Shown here: piece after piece, positions 42,543-54,350 of the stretch
How positions within the stretch are numbered: position 1 is the stretch's first letter
Layout: each line of letters begins with the position of its first letter
Assembly (NCBI GenBank): GCA_020638195.1
Contig: JACKJC010000001.1
Span: forward strand, 1,105,001-1,169,000
Reading direction: 5' to 3'
Length of the DNA stretch: 64,000 bases
Source of the DNA: Methylobacteriaceae bacterium
GTDB taxonomy: Bacteria > Pseudomonadota > Alphaproteobacteria > Rhizobiales > Beijerinckiaceae
Position numbers and translations under genes: made by a program
The notes under the pieces: model-generated
Database searches by the model: none
What the model was told of the DNA's origin: nothing
What the model saw: the letters and a program-made list of their open reading frames with translations, nothing else

Positions 42543-43364
42543 ATGGGAGAGATCGTTTCGCTCGAAGAGCTCGCCGCCGAGGTTCAGCCCGGCTGCAAGC
42601 TCGCCGTGCCCGCCGATTATTGCGGCGTCGCGATGAGCGCCACCGCCGCCATCATCGCCAATCGGCCCAAAAATCTGCACGTCGTCTGCGTGCCGGTGAC
42701 GGGCATGCAGGGCGACATGCTGATCGGCGAAGGCCTCGTCGGAACTCTCGAGACGAGCGCCGTCACGCTCGGCGAAGCCGGCGGCGCGCCGCGCTTCCAG
42801 GACGCCGTGCGCAAGGGGTCGTTCAAGCTGATGGACGCCACCTGTCCGGCGGTCCACTCCGGCCTGATCGCCGGGCAAAAGGGGGTTCCCTTCCTGCCGA
42901 TCCGCGGAATCATCGGTTCGGACCTGCTGAAGACCCGCACGGACTGGAAGACGATCCAGAACCCGTTCTCGGACGAGGAAGATCCGATCATCGTCGTGCC
43001 GGCGATCCAACCCGACGTCTCGATCTTCCATGCGCCGGAAGCCGACCGTTTCGGCAATGTCCGCATCGGCCGGCGCCGCGAACTCTTGACCATGGCGCAG
43101 GCCTCCAAGGCCACCATCGTCACGGTCGAGCGCATTTCCGAGGAATCGCTCCTGAAAACCGAGGATTCCGCGGCCGGCGTCCTGCCCGCGCTCTACGTGA
43201 CCAAGATCGCCGTCGCGCCGCGCGGCGCCTGGCCGCTGCCGCTGTGGGGCGAATATGGCGTCGACACCGCCGAAGTGGCCCGCTACGCCGCCATGGCGCG
43301 CACGCCGGAAGGCTTTGCCGCCTACATGGACGGCTTCGCCCGCCGCCTGCGCGAGGCCGCGTGA
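42543..43364 (+). CDS. CoA-transferase family I, subunit A
   Basis: A 273-residue alpha subunit of the glutaconate/ketoacid CoA-transferase fold: CKLAVPADYCGVAMSATAA, GLVGTLETSAVTLGEAG, FKLMDATCPAVHSGLIAGQ, FLPIRGIIGSDLL and VVPAIQPDVSIFHAPEADRF. GGGAGAAG precedes the start. It overlaps subunit B by ATGA-type coupling. The class covers true CoA-transferases and the ring hydrolase IpdAB of steroid degradation; the latter fits the CoA-rich neighbourhood but is not proven. Confidence 0.85.
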   Translation: MGEIVSLEELAAEVQPGCKLAVPADYCGVAMSATAAIIANRPKNLHVVCVPVTGMQGDMLIGEGLVGTLETSAVTLGEAGGAPRFQDAVRKGSFKLMDATCPAVHSGLIAGQKGVPFLPIRGIIGSDLLKTRTDWKTIQNPFSDEEDPIIVVPAIQPDVSIFHAPEADRFGNVRIGRRRELLTMAQASKATIVTVERISEESLLKTEDSAAGVLPALYVTKIAVAPRGAWPLPLWGEYGVDTAEVARYAAMARTPEGFAAYMDGFARRLREAA

Positions 43365-44116
43365 TGCCCGGCTACAGCAATCGCGAACTCATCATCGCCA
43401 CCATCGCCGACCTCCTCGACGGCATCCGCCATGTCGCGGTCGGCGCTTCGTCTCCCATGCCCGCCGCCGGGGCCATGCTCTTGCGCGCGAGAAACGAAAT
43501 CGCCAAACGCGAGCGCGTGAGAATCTCGATCCTCGGATCGGAGGAGCACAATTTCTTCACCAACGGCGGCGTCGAACTGTTCGACTGCACGGCGCAGGGC
43601 CGCGTTGACGCGTTCTTTCTGGGCGGCGGACAGATCGACGGCGAGGCCAACATCAATCTGGTGGGAACGGGCGACTATCCGCAGACGGAAGTCCGCTGGC
43701 CCGGCTGCTTCGGTTCGGCCTTCATGTACTATCTCGTGCCGCGCGTGATCCTGTTCCGCGAGGAACATTCGCCACGCGTCTTCGTGCCGAAGGTCGATTA
43801 CATTTCCGCGCCCGGCGTCAGCGACGGCATCGTGCGGCCGGGCGGCCCGCATGCGCTGCTGACCGGCATGGCGCTGTTCGATTTCGACAAGCAGAAGAAG
43901 CGTTTTTCGCTGCGCTCCGTGCATCACGGCTACACGGCCGCCGACGTGCGCGCCGCGACGGGCTTCGATTACGACGCGCCTGAAAACGTGCCCGAGACCA
44001 AGGCGCCGAGCGCGGAGAATCTCGCCATCCTTCGCGGCCGCGTGACCGAGGAATTGTCGGAGAGCTATCCGGCGTTTGCCGAGATGCTGCGGGGCGAGAG
44101 GAAAGAGGCGGCGTAG
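43364..44116 (+). CDS. CoA-transferase family I, subunit B
   Basis: A 250-residue beta subunit partnering the gene before it: ELIIATIADLLDGIRHVAVG, ASSPMPAAGAMLLRAR, EEHNFFTNGGVELFDC, FFLGGGQIDGEANINLVG and YISAPGVSDGIVRPGGP. The classic SENG-type catalytic Glu motif of ketoacid transferases is not seen; instead HNFFTNGG, as in IpdB-like proteins. The ATG at 43364 shares its A with the subunit A stop. A family B palindrome follows the stop. Confidence 0.85.
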   Translation: MPGYSNRELIIATIADLLDGIRHVAVGASSPMPAAGAMLLRARNEIAKRERVRISILGSEEHNFFTNGGVELFDCTAQGRVDAFFLGGGQIDGEANINLVGTGDYPQTEVRWPGCFGSAFMYYLVPRVILFREEHSPRVFVPKVDYISAPGVSDGIVRPGGPHALLTGMALFDFDKQKKRFSLRSVHHGYTAADVRAATGFDYDAPENVPETKAPSAENLAILRGRVTEELSESYPAFAEMLRGERKEAA

Positions 44117-44122
44117 CGCTTG

Positions 44123-44226
44123 CCGTCATTGCGAGGAGGCCGAAGGCCGACACGGCAATCCATCCCCGCATCGTGAACAAGCTCTGGGGATGGATTGCTT
44201 CGTCGCTTCGCTCCTCGCAATGACGG
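44123..44226. repeat. Dispersed inverted repeat, family B, copy 3
   Basis: CCGTCATTGCGAGGAGGCCG at the left and CGCTTCGCTCCTCGCAATGA with CGG at the right, enclosing GCAATCCATCCCC and GGGGATGGATTGC. It fills the gap between the convergent CoA-transferase and mutS genes. Confidence 0.85.
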
Positions 44227-44229
44227 GTC

Positions 44230-46926
44230 CTATTCCCGCGCCAGCTTCCGCAATTCGTACAGCGCCGACAGCGCATCGCGCGGCGAGAGTTCGTCTGGGT
44301 CGATTGCAGCGAGTTTTTCGCGCAAGGAATCCTTCTTCGCATCCGCCTTCGGCGCTGGCGCGGGCCGCGCCGAAAACAGGGGCAAGTCTGCGATCAGCTT
44401 CTCGACCGGCGCGCGCCGGTCGCTCGCTTCGAGCTCGCTCAAAATGTGTTTCGCGCGCTCCACCACGCTGCCCGGCAGGCCCGCCAGCTTCGCCACCTGA
44501 ATGCCGTAGCTACGGTCGGCAGCGCCCGCGACCACTTCGTGCAGGAACACGACCTCGCCATTCCAGTCGGCGACGCGCATCGTCAGGTTCTTGAGGCGAT
44601 TGAGCCGCTGGCCCAATTGCGTCAGCTCGTGGAAATGCGTCGCGAACAGCGCGCGCGATTTGTTGGAATCGTGCAAATGCTCCATCGTCGCCCAGGCGAT
44701 GGAGAGGCCGTCGAAGGTCGCCGTGCCGCGCCCGATCTCGTCGAGAATGACGAGCGAGCGCTCGGTCGCCTGGTTGAGGATGGCGGCAGTCTCCACCATC
44801 TCGACCATGAAGGTCGAGCGCCCGCGCGCGAGATCGTCCGACGCGCCGACGCGCGAGAACAGGCGGTCGACGACGCCCATATGCGCCTTGGCGGCGGGCG
44901 TGAACGACCCCATCTGCGCGAGCGCCACGATCAGCGCGTTCTGGCGCAGATAGGTGGATTTGCCGGCCATGTTCGGGCCGGTGACGACGGCGATGGCGCC
45001 GGCTTTCGCGCCGGAGAGATCGCAATCGTTCGCGGTGAAGGCTTCGCCGCGCGCTTTCAGCGCGGCTTCGACGACCGGATGGCGCCCGCCGACGATTTCG
45101 AAGGCGAGCGAGGCGTCGACGCGAGGCCGCGTCCAGCCGAGCGCGTCGGCAAGCTCGGCGAGGGCGGCGGAAACGTCGAGCGCGGCCAGCGCTTCGCCGG
45201 CCATCTTGATGGCGTCGCTCGCCGCGAGAACATCGGTCGCTAGTGTTTCGAAATGCGCGAGTTCCAGCGCCAGCGCGCGATCGGCGGCGGATGCGATCTT
45301 CTGCTCGAATTCGGCGAGTTCCGTCGTCGAGAAGCGCATGGCGCCGGCCATGGTTTGGCGATGGATGAAGGTCGCGTTGAACGGCTCCTTCAGGAGCTTC
45401 TCGCCCTGCGCCTGGCTGACTTCGAGGAAGAAGCCGAGAAAGTTATTGTGCTTGATCTTGAGCTGCTTGGTCTCGGCCAGATCGCAATATTTCGATTGCA
45501 GCGCGGCGACGAGGCGACGACTCTCGTCGCGCAGCGCGCGCGTCTCGTCGAGCGTGGCGTCGTAGCTCGCCGCGACGAAGCCGCCGTCGCGCTTGTCGAG
45601 CGGCAGGTCGTGCGCGAGCGCGGTGACGAGTTCTCGCGCCAGCGCGCGCGGCGGCGCGGCGAGGTCGGGCGCGAGCGCGGCCAGATCTTTCGGCAGGTCC
45701 GGCGCATCCGCCAGCCGGGCGCCGATCGCCGCAGCGGCGAGAATTCCATCGCGCAGGCTCGCGAGATCGCGCGGACCGCCGCGCCCCAGCGCGAGCCGCG
45801 ACAGGGCGCGCGCGAAATCGGGCGCGCCGCGCAAGTCCGCGCGAAGCGTTTCGCGCAGGCGCGCGTCGTCGATCAGGAAGGCGACGGCGTCGAGACGCGC
45901 GTCGATCGCCTTCGGATCGGTCAGCGGCGCGGCGAGCCGTTCCGCCAGCAACCGCGCGCCGGCAGGCGTTGCGGTGCGGTCGATGGCCGCCAGCAACGAG
46001 CCGTCGCGTGCGCCACCGAGCGTGCGCGTGAGTTCCAGATTGGCGCGCGTGGCGGCGTCGATCTCCAGCGTCGAGCCCCTCGCCTCGCGGCGCGGCAGCG
46101 CCAACGCGGGACGCGCGTCGAGCTGCGTTTTCTCGACATAGAGAATGGCCGTGGCGGCGGCTGCGATCTCGGCGCGCGACAGGCCGCCGAAACCGTCGAC
46201 AGTCGCGACCCGGAAGAAATCGCAGAGCCGTCGCTCTGCGGAGGCGCCGTCGCCGGCGTCGCGGCCGATCGGGGCGAGCGGTGCGCGGGCGTCTTCCAGA
46301 ACGCGGCCGATCGCGGAATCGTTCAGCAGGGCGTCGGCGGCGACGATCTCGCGCGGTTCGAGCCGCGCCAGAGCCGAGCCGAGGCCGGCGAGCGTCGTCT
46401 CGCAGACGAAGAAGGCGCCGGTCGAGATGTCGACGCTGGCGAGGCCGAAACGGTCCTCGGCGTCGGAGGCGCGCAGCCGCGCGACCGCGACCAGGACATG
46501 CGCTCGGCCGGGCTCCAGTAGGCGGTCCTCGGTGATCGTCCCCGGCGTCACCAGCCGCACGACGTCGCGCCGCACGACGGACTTGGAGCCGCGCTTGCGG
46601 GCCTCGGCGGGGTCTTCGAGCTGTTCGCAGACGGCCACGCGGTGCTGAAGCGCGATCAGGCGTTGCAGATAATCGTCGGCGCGCTCGACCGGCACGCCGC
46701 ACATGGGAATATCTTCGCCCTGATGCTTGCCACGCTTGGTGAGAACAATGCCGAGCGCGCGCGAGGCGATCTCGGCGTCCTCGAAGAAGAGCTCATAGAA
46801 ATCGCCCATCCGGTAGAACAGCAGGCAATCCGGATTGGCGGTCTTGATTTCGAGGTACTGCGCCATCATCGGCGAGGGCTTCTCGCCGGCCGCGGCTTTG
46901 GGCTTTTCGTCGACGGTGCTGTCCAT
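44230..46926 (-). CDS. mutS: DNA mismatch repair protein MutS
   Basis: It recognises mismatches and starts repair. In 898 residues: MAQYLEIKTANPDCLLFYRM then GDFYELFFEDA (the F-x-E mismatch wedge), connector and lever domains with LDARPALALPRREARGSTLE, then the ATPase with Walker A GPNMAGKSTYLRQ near 650, SRVGASDDLARGRSTFMVEM, LVILDEIGRGTATFDGLS and ATHFHEL. The length is that of alphaproteobacterial MutS1. It diverges from the GNAT gene after about 108 bases. Confidence 0.97.
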   Translation of the reverse strand: MDSTVDEKPKAAAGEKPSPMMAQYLEIKTANPDCLLFYRMGDFYELFFEDAEIASRALGIVLTKRGKHQGEDIPMCGVPVERADDYLQRLIALQHRVAVCEQLEDPAEARKRGSKSVVRRDVVRLVTPGTITEDRLLEPGRAHVLVAVARLRASDAEDRFGLASVDISTGAFFVCETTLAGLGSALARLEPREIVAADALLNDSAIGRVLEDARAPLAPIGRDAGDGASAERRLCDFFRVATVDGFGGLSRAEIAAAATAILYVEKTQLDARPALALPRREARGSTLEIDAATRANLELTRTLGGARDGSLLAAIDRTATPAGARLLAERLAAPLTDPKAIDARLDAVAFLIDDARLRETLRADLRGAPDFARALSRLALGRGGPRDLASLRDGILAAAAIGARLADAPDLPKDLAALAPDLAAPPRALARELVTALAHDLPLDKRDGGFVAASYDATLDETRALRDESRRLVAALQSKYCDLAETKQLKIKHNNFLGFFLEVSQAQGEKLLKEPFNATFIHRQTMAGAMRFSTTELAEFEQKIASAADRALALELAHFETLATDVLAASDAIKMAGEALAALDVSAALAELADALGWTRPRVDASLAFEIVGGRHPVVEAALKARGEAFTANDCDLSGAKAGAIAVVTGPNMAGKSTYLRQNALIVALAQMGSFTPAAKAHMGVVDRLFSRVGASDDLARGRSTFMVEMVETAAILNQATERSLVILDEIGRGTATFDGLSIAWATMEHLHDSNKSRALFATHFHELTQLGQRLNRLKNLTMRVADWNGEVVFLHEVVAGAADRSYGIQVAKLAGLPGSVVERAKHILSELEASDRRAPVEKLIADLPLFSARPAPAPKADAKKDSLREKLAAIDPDELSPRDALSALYELRKLARE

Positions 46927-47034
46927 GGCGGCGGGACGCTATCAGCCGGCGGCGCGCGGGGCGAGGGCGCAGGCGCAGCGATCCACGACGAACTTGCGGG
47001 CTCGCGCTAGAATGGAGGCCTAGAGGAGGCGGGA

Positions 47035-47562
47035 ATGCCCGAATTTGGCGGCGGGATTGTCGTAAGGGACGCGACGGCGGCGGATGCAACGGTGATTTGC
47101 GCCATCTACAACCAGGCCGTGCGGGAAACGACGGCCATCTGGAACGATGTCGAGGTCGACGCCGCCAATCGCGTAGCCTGGCTTGCCGAGCGGCAGGGCG
47201 CGGGGTTTCCGGTTCTTTCCGCCGAGCGCGACGGCGTCGTGGTCGGATACGCGACTTATGGCCCCTTTCGCCCGCACGACGGCTACCGGTTTTCTGTCGA
47301 GAATTCCGTCTATGTCGCCGAAACGGCGCGCGGCGGCGGGATTGGGCGGGCGCTGATGGCGGCGCTGATCGAGCGGGCGCAAGAAGCCGGGCTACACGTC
47401 ATGATCGCGGGCATCGAGGCGGAAAACGCCGGTTCGATCCGCCTTCACGCGGCGCTGGGATTCGTCGAGGCTGGTCGGTTGCCCGAAGTCGGGACCAAGT
47501 TCGGCCGCTGGCTCGATCTGGCGTTCATGCAATTGACGCTGAACGATTCCAAGCCGCGCTGA
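47035..47562 (+). CDS. GNAT N-acetyltransferase, phosphinothricin/methionine sulfoximine type
   Basis: A 175-residue acetyltransferase: IVVRDATAADATVICAIYNQ, then VRETTAIWNDVEV, FRPHDGYRFSVENSVYVAE, acetyl-CoA loop ARGGGIGRALMAALIERA and IAGIEAENAGSIRLHAALGF. The order matches the PAT/Bar/MddA group that detoxifies glutamate analogues such as methionine sulfoximine. It lies 112 bases before maeB. Confidence 0.87.
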   Translation: MPEFGGGIVVRDATAADATVICAIYNQAVRETTAIWNDVEVDAANRVAWLAERQGAGFPVLSAERDGVVVGYATYGPFRPHDGYRFSVENSVYVAETARGGGIGRALMAALIERAQEAGLHVMIAGIEAENAGSIRLHAALGFVEAGRLPEVGTKFGRWLDLAFMQLTLNDSKPR

Positions 47563-47674
47563 CCGCCATCCGCCTTAATCCTAAGACCATCGGACCGCTT
47601 CCCGCGCCTTGTGGGGCGGGAATGCGGCGTTTATGGTCCGCCCTCCCGCGGAAACCCGCCTGTCCGAGCCAAAA

Positions 47675-49957
<2,283 letters not shown>

Positions 49958-49964
49958 TCGAACC

Positions 49965-50022
49965 GCGAGCCTTCAGGCTCGCTCTGCTACCTGTTCGACC
50001 GCGAGCCTCAAAGCTCGCGGTC
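49965..50022. terminator. Two adjacent hairpins between maeB and polA (family D, copy 2)
   Basis: GCGAGCCTTCAGGCTCGC (49965-49982) is one hairpin. GACCGCGAGC (49997-50006) pairs with GCTCGCGGTC (50013-50022) in a second. Both use the CGCGAGCC core of the 20278 palindrome and lie between convergent stops only 67 bases apart, so they likely end both transcripts. Confidence 0.75.
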
Positions 50023-50024
50023 CC

Positions 50025-53000
50025 TCAATGCGCCTCGTCCCAATTGTCGGCAGCGCGCGCGTCGACCACGAGCGGCGCCGACAGTTTCACGGCAGGCTCC
50101 GGCGCCTCGACCATCACGCGCCTTACAACCTCGATCGTCCTGTCGACTTCGGACTCCGGAACTTCGAACACCAGTTCGTCGTGTACCTGCAGGAGCATCT
50201 GCGCTTCGAGGTTGGCGTCGCGCAGCGCATCGTCCATGCGGATCATCGCGCGGCGGATGATGTCGGCGGCCGTGCCCTGCAATGGCGCATTGATCGCCGC
50301 GCGTTCGTTGAAGGCGCGTTCCGACGGATTGGATGACGCGATGCGCGGGTAGTGGCACTTGCGGCCGAACATGGTCGTCACGAAGCCCTGCTCGCGGCAG
50401 AGTTTTTTCGTACGGTCCATGTAGTCGCGAATGCCGGGGAAGCGCTCGAAATATTTCTTGATGTAGGCGCCGGCCTCCTCGCGCGGAATGCCGAGCTGGT
50501 TGGCGAGGCCGAAGGCGGAAATGCCATAGACGATACCGAAATTGATCGCCTTGGCGCGACGCCGGATTTCGGACGGCATATCCTTCACCGGCACGCCGAA
50601 GATTTCCGACGCTGTCGCCGCGTGAATGTCGAGGCCATCGGCAAAGGCCTTCTTCAACTGCGGAATATCGGCGATCTCTGCGAGCAGGCGCAGCTCGATC
50701 TGCGAATAATCCGCCGAGATCAGTTTGGCTCCAGACGTCGCGACGAAGGCCTTACGGATCTTGCGGCCGGCCTCGTTGCGTACGGGAATGTTCTGCAAAT
50801 TCGGCTCGGACGAGGAGAGCCGACCGGTCGTCGTCGCGGCCAGGGAATAGGACGTGTGCACGCGCTGCGTCCTTGGATTGACGTAGGAGGGCAGGGCGTC
50901 GGTATAGGTCGACTTCAGTTTCGACAATTGCCGCCAGTCGAGGATGCGTTGCGGGAGTTCGTGGCCTTCTTCCGCGAGATCGTCGAGCACGCCGGCGGCC
51001 GTCGACCACGCGCCGGTCGCCGTCTTTTTCGCGCCGGGCAGGCCCATCTTGCCGAACAGGATGTCGCCGATCTGCTTGGGCGAACCGATGTTGAACTTCT
51101 CGCCTGCCAGCTCGTGGATCTCCGCTTCGAGCCGCGCCATGTTCTGCGCGAACTCGCCCGACAGGCGCGAGAGAATCTGGCGGTCGATCGCGATGCCGCG
51201 CTGTTCCATGCGTCCGAGAACGCCGACCATGGGCCGCTCCAGCGTCTCGTAGACGCGCGTCATGGATTCCGCCGGCAGGCGGGGACTGAGCGTGCGCCAC
51301 AGCCGCAACGTGACGTCGGCGTCTTCCGCCGAATATTCCGTCGCGCGATCGATCGCGACGCGCGCGAAACCGATGAAGCTCTTGCCCTGTCCGGCGACTT
51401 CGCCGAAGGCGATCGGCTTGTGCCCGAAATATTTCTCGGACAGTTCGTCCATGCCATGCCCGTTGCGGCCGGCGTCGAGCACATAGGAGGCGAGCATCGT
51501 GTCGGCCACCGGCGCCATGTCGATGTCGCGCTGCGCCAGCACGAGCCAGTCGTATTTGGCGTTCTGCGCGATCTTGAGGACGTCTGGCGCTTCGAGCAGC
51601 GGCTTCAGGCGCGCGAGCACATCAGCTTCGCGCAATTGGCCGGGAACGAGTCCCTGCTCGCCGAACAGATCGTCCTGCGCGCCCTTCACATGGCCGATCG
51701 GAACATAGGCCGCGCGGCCCGACGAAAGCGCTAGAGATACGCCGATCAGGTCGGCCTGCATCGCGTCGAGCGAAGACGTTTCCGTGTCGACGGCGATGAC
51801 GCCCTTTTCATGCGCTTCGGCGATCCAGAGATCGAGCGTCGCGAGATCGGATATCGTCACATAGTTCGCGCGATCGAAAGCTGCGCCCTGCGCCTGCGCG
51901 CTGCGCTCCGCCACGAGCGCGGCCGGCGCCAGTCCATCGGTCGCGGCATGTTTCGCAATTGTCGGCGCGGTCTGGACTGGCGATGCGGGCGCCGATGTCA
52001 GCGGCTCCTTGCGCTCCTGCTCTGGCAGGGCGTCGCCGTTGCGCGACCGCCAGCCGCCCGCGCCGACGAGGTCCGCGCGCGGCTCGATCTCGTTGGCGTC
52101 CAGCCCATAAATTTCGCCGACGCGGCGCGTGATCGTCGTGAATTCCAGCGCCTTGAGGAAGCCGACGAGATTTTTTGCATCAGGCTCGCCGAGGCCGAGA
52201 TCGTCGAGCGGGCATTCGAGCGGCACATCGCGGACGAGCGAAACGAGCTGCTTCGAGACCTTGATGAGCGCGACGCTTTCGGGATCCGTCAGCGTCTCGC
52301 GGCGCTTCGGCTGCTTGATCTCGGACGCGCGCGCGAGCAGGTCGTCGAGCGACCCATATTCGTTGATGAGTTGCGCAGCCGTCTTCACGCCGATGCCGCG
52401 CGCGCCCGGCACATTGTCGGTCGAATCGCCGGCGAGCGACTGGACGTCCACCACCTTGTCGGGCGCGACGCCGAAATAATCCTGAACTTCCGCAAAGCCG
52501 ATGCGCCGTTCTTCGCGCGCGCCTGCCGAGCCGGCGACACCGGAGGCGGGGTCGTACATCGACACCTTCGGGGTGATCAGCTGCATCAGATCCTTGTCCG
52601 CGGAAATGATCAGCACGTCAGCGCCCTTCGCCTCGGCCTGACGCGCATAGGTCGCGATCAGGTCGTCGGCTTCGTAGCGGTCCTGCTCGATCGGAATCAT
52701 GCCGAAGGCGCGGACAGCTTCGCGCATCAGCGGAAACTGCGGAATGAGGTCTTCCGGCGGATCGCTGCGATTGGCCTTGTATTCCGGGTATATTTCCTTG
52801 CGGAACGAATTTTCCGACTTGTCGAAGATGATTGCGAGATGGGTCGGCTTCGCGCCGGCCGCGCCCTCGCGCACGAATTGCAGCATCTTCGTACAGAACA
52901 GGCGCACGGCGCCGGTCGGCAGGCGATCGGATCGATAATTGTATTTCGCATCCTGACGGATCGACTGGAAATAGGCGCGGAACACGAAGGACGAACCGTC

Positions 53001-53051
53001 GACCAGAAAGACGTGGTCGCCGGCCTTGACGGGGCGGTGGCAAGAGCTCAT
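50025..53051 (-). CDS. polA: DNA polymerase I
   Basis: It fills gaps and removes RNA primers. In 1008 residues: 5'-3' exonuclease (VFLVDGSSFVFRAYFQ, EADDLIATYARQA, SADKDLMQL, GDSTDNVPGARGIGVKTA), an active-looking 3'-5' exonuclease (VIAVDTETSSLDAMQADLIG, NAKYDWLVL, YSAEDADVTLRL), then the polymerase (SSSEPNLQNIPVRNEAGRKI, ISADYSQIELRLLAEIA, RRRAKAINFGIVYGIS, QVHDELVFEVPESE). The DTETSS motif means proofreading is probably retained. Confidence 0.97.
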   Translation of the reverse strand: MSSCHRPVKAGDHVFLVDGSSFVFRAYFQSIRQDAKYNYRSDRLPTGAVRLFCTKMLQFVREGAAGAKPTHLAIIFDKSENSFRKEIYPEYKANRSDPPEDLIPQFPLMREAVRAFGMIPIEQDRYEADDLIATYARQAEAKGADVLIISADKDLMQLITPKVSMYDPASGVAGSAGAREERRIGFAEVQDYFGVAPDKVVDVQSLAGDSTDNVPGARGIGVKTAAQLINEYGSLDDLLARASEIKQPKRRETLTDPESVALIKVSKQLVSLVRDVPLECPLDDLGLGEPDAKNLVGFLKALEFTTITRRVGEIYGLDANEIEPRADLVGAGGWRSRNGDALPEQERKEPLTSAPASPVQTAPTIAKHAATDGLAPAALVAERSAQAQGAAFDRANYVTISDLATLDLWIAEAHEKGVIAVDTETSSLDAMQADLIGVSLALSSGRAAYVPIGHVKGAQDDLFGEQGLVPGQLREADVLARLKPLLEAPDVLKIAQNAKYDWLVLAQRDIDMAPVADTMLASYVLDAGRNGHGMDELSEKYFGHKPIAFGEVAGQGKSFIGFARVAIDRATEYSAEDADVTLRLWRTLSPRLPAESMTRVYETLERPMVGVLGRMEQRGIAIDRQILSRLSGEFAQNMARLEAEIHELAGEKFNIGSPKQIGDILFGKMGLPGAKKTATGAWSTAAGVLDDLAEEGHELPQRILDWRQLSKLKSTYTDALPSYVNPRTQRVHTSYSLAATTTGRLSSSEPNLQNIPVRNEAGRKIRKAFVATSGAKLISADYSQIELRLLAEIADIPQLKKAFADGLDIHAATASEIFGVPVKDMPSEIRRRAKAINFGIVYGISAFGLANQLGIPREEAGAYIKKYFERFPGIRDYMDRTKKLCREQGFVTTMFGRKCHYPRIASSNPSERAFNERAAINAPLQGTAADIIRRAMIRMDDALRDANLEAQMLLQVHDELVFEVPESEVDRTIEVVRRVMVEAPEPAVKLSAPLVVDARAADNWDEAH

Positions 53052-53103
53052 GGCCCCAAATTAGCGCGTTTCGATCGAAAAGGGATGCCGCGAAATCGCT
53101 CTG

Positions 53104-54057
53104 CTAGCGGCGCGCCGTGAGGCCTGGAAAAGCGGCTCGTTCCCGCGCGTCGATCGCGATGTCGGCTATCACGGCGATGATCAGCAGGCTCGCGAGCGCC
53201 ATCAGGAGAGCGCTCGCCGTCGACGTCGATGCGCCGCGATTCGCGGCTCGTATCATCGTCACGAACAGCGGGACCCAGAACATGACGAAAGCTGGGCCGG
53301 CGCGGCCCAACCTCAGCAGCGCCTCGCCGGCTGGCCCCTTGCACAGGGCAGCCGCGCTCGCGAGCGCGGTCGGACCGATGGCGAGCCCCATGATCAGCGA
53401 TATCGGTCCGACCGCCGCGATCGACGCCGGCTGTCCGGTCGCCGCGAACCGAATCGCGATTGCCGTCGAAAGGACCACGACGAACGGGCCGCTCGCGATC
53501 GAGAATTCAGGTTCTTCGCGCGCCAGCCGGAAGAGCTCTTCGCGACGCAATGCGAGCGCGAGGCCTGCGACAAAAAAGATGAAGTGCGCCAGAACCGGCT
53601 TGTCGAGAATGACGCCTGCGACATGCGCGGCGAGCGCAAGTGCAAACATCGCGCCGGGCGAAGCCGGCGCGATGCGGACAATGAGCGCATAGACCGCCGG
53701 CCAAAGAGCCAGGCTCCAGATCGGCGCCGCCTGCATGACGCCGGCCCGCCAGTCGAGGCCGGCGAGCGGAGCCGTCACCGCGGCGCAGGCTGCGGCGATG
53801 GCCGCGCACCCTGCCATGGGGGCAAGGATGCGCAACAGGCCGAACGGACGGGCTGCGGCGATCGACGCAGCCATGAGCCAACCGGCCACCGCGTAAAAAG
53901 CTGGAATCGTGGCGATTTCCGCAAGCACGCGCAGCGCCGCCGCGACGGGGACGCCGGGGTCGAGGGCAAGGGCCGCCACCGATGGCGCGGCCAGCACGAT
54001 CAGCAGGCCGCGCGCGGCGACGGCAACGCCTTCGCGCAACGCATCAGATCGTTCCAT
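53104..54057 (-). CDS. Polytopic membrane protein, acyltransferase-3-like
   Basis: A 317-residue protein with about ten hydrophobic helices and short loops. HFIFFVAGLALALRREELFR is close to the helix-plus-loop of acyltransferase 3 (OpgC/NodX-type) proteins, as is the general Ala/Leu-rich layout, but the N-terminal catalytic His of that family is not evident. It might O-acylate a surface glycan or be an inactive relative. It stands alone between polA and tRNA-Arg. Confidence 0.6.
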   Translation of the reverse strand: MERSDALREGVAVAARGLLIVLAAPSVAALALDPGVPVAAALRVLAEIATIPAFYAVAGWLMAASIAAARPFGLLRILAPMAGCAAIAAACAAVTAPLAGLDWRAGVMQAAPIWSLALWPAVYALIVRIAPASPGAMFALALAAHVAGVILDKPVLAHFIFFVAGLALALRREELFRLAREEPEFSIASGPFVVVLSTAIAIRFAATGQPASIAAVGPISLIMGLAIGPTALASAAALCKGPAGEALLRLGRAGPAFVMFWVPLFVTMIRAANRGASTSTASALLMALASLLIIAVIADIAIDARERAAFPGLTARR

Positions 54058-54199
54058 GGCTGCTCCAAATCGGCGCGATTCCGGGCGCCCGGCGAAGTCG
54101 CGCGGGGCTGCAGTCGGCGCGCAGCAAATTGCGGGCCGCCGAGCGCGATTGCCGCCCGCCCGCCGATCGGCTAAAAACAGGCGCGCCGCTTCGGCAGCC

Positions 54200-54276
<77 letters not shown>

Positions 54277-54350
54277 CTTGAACCAGACGCAATGGGACTG
54301 ATGTCGCTGCGCTCTTCGCATGACCGGACAATCGGCGCGCGGAAGGCGGC

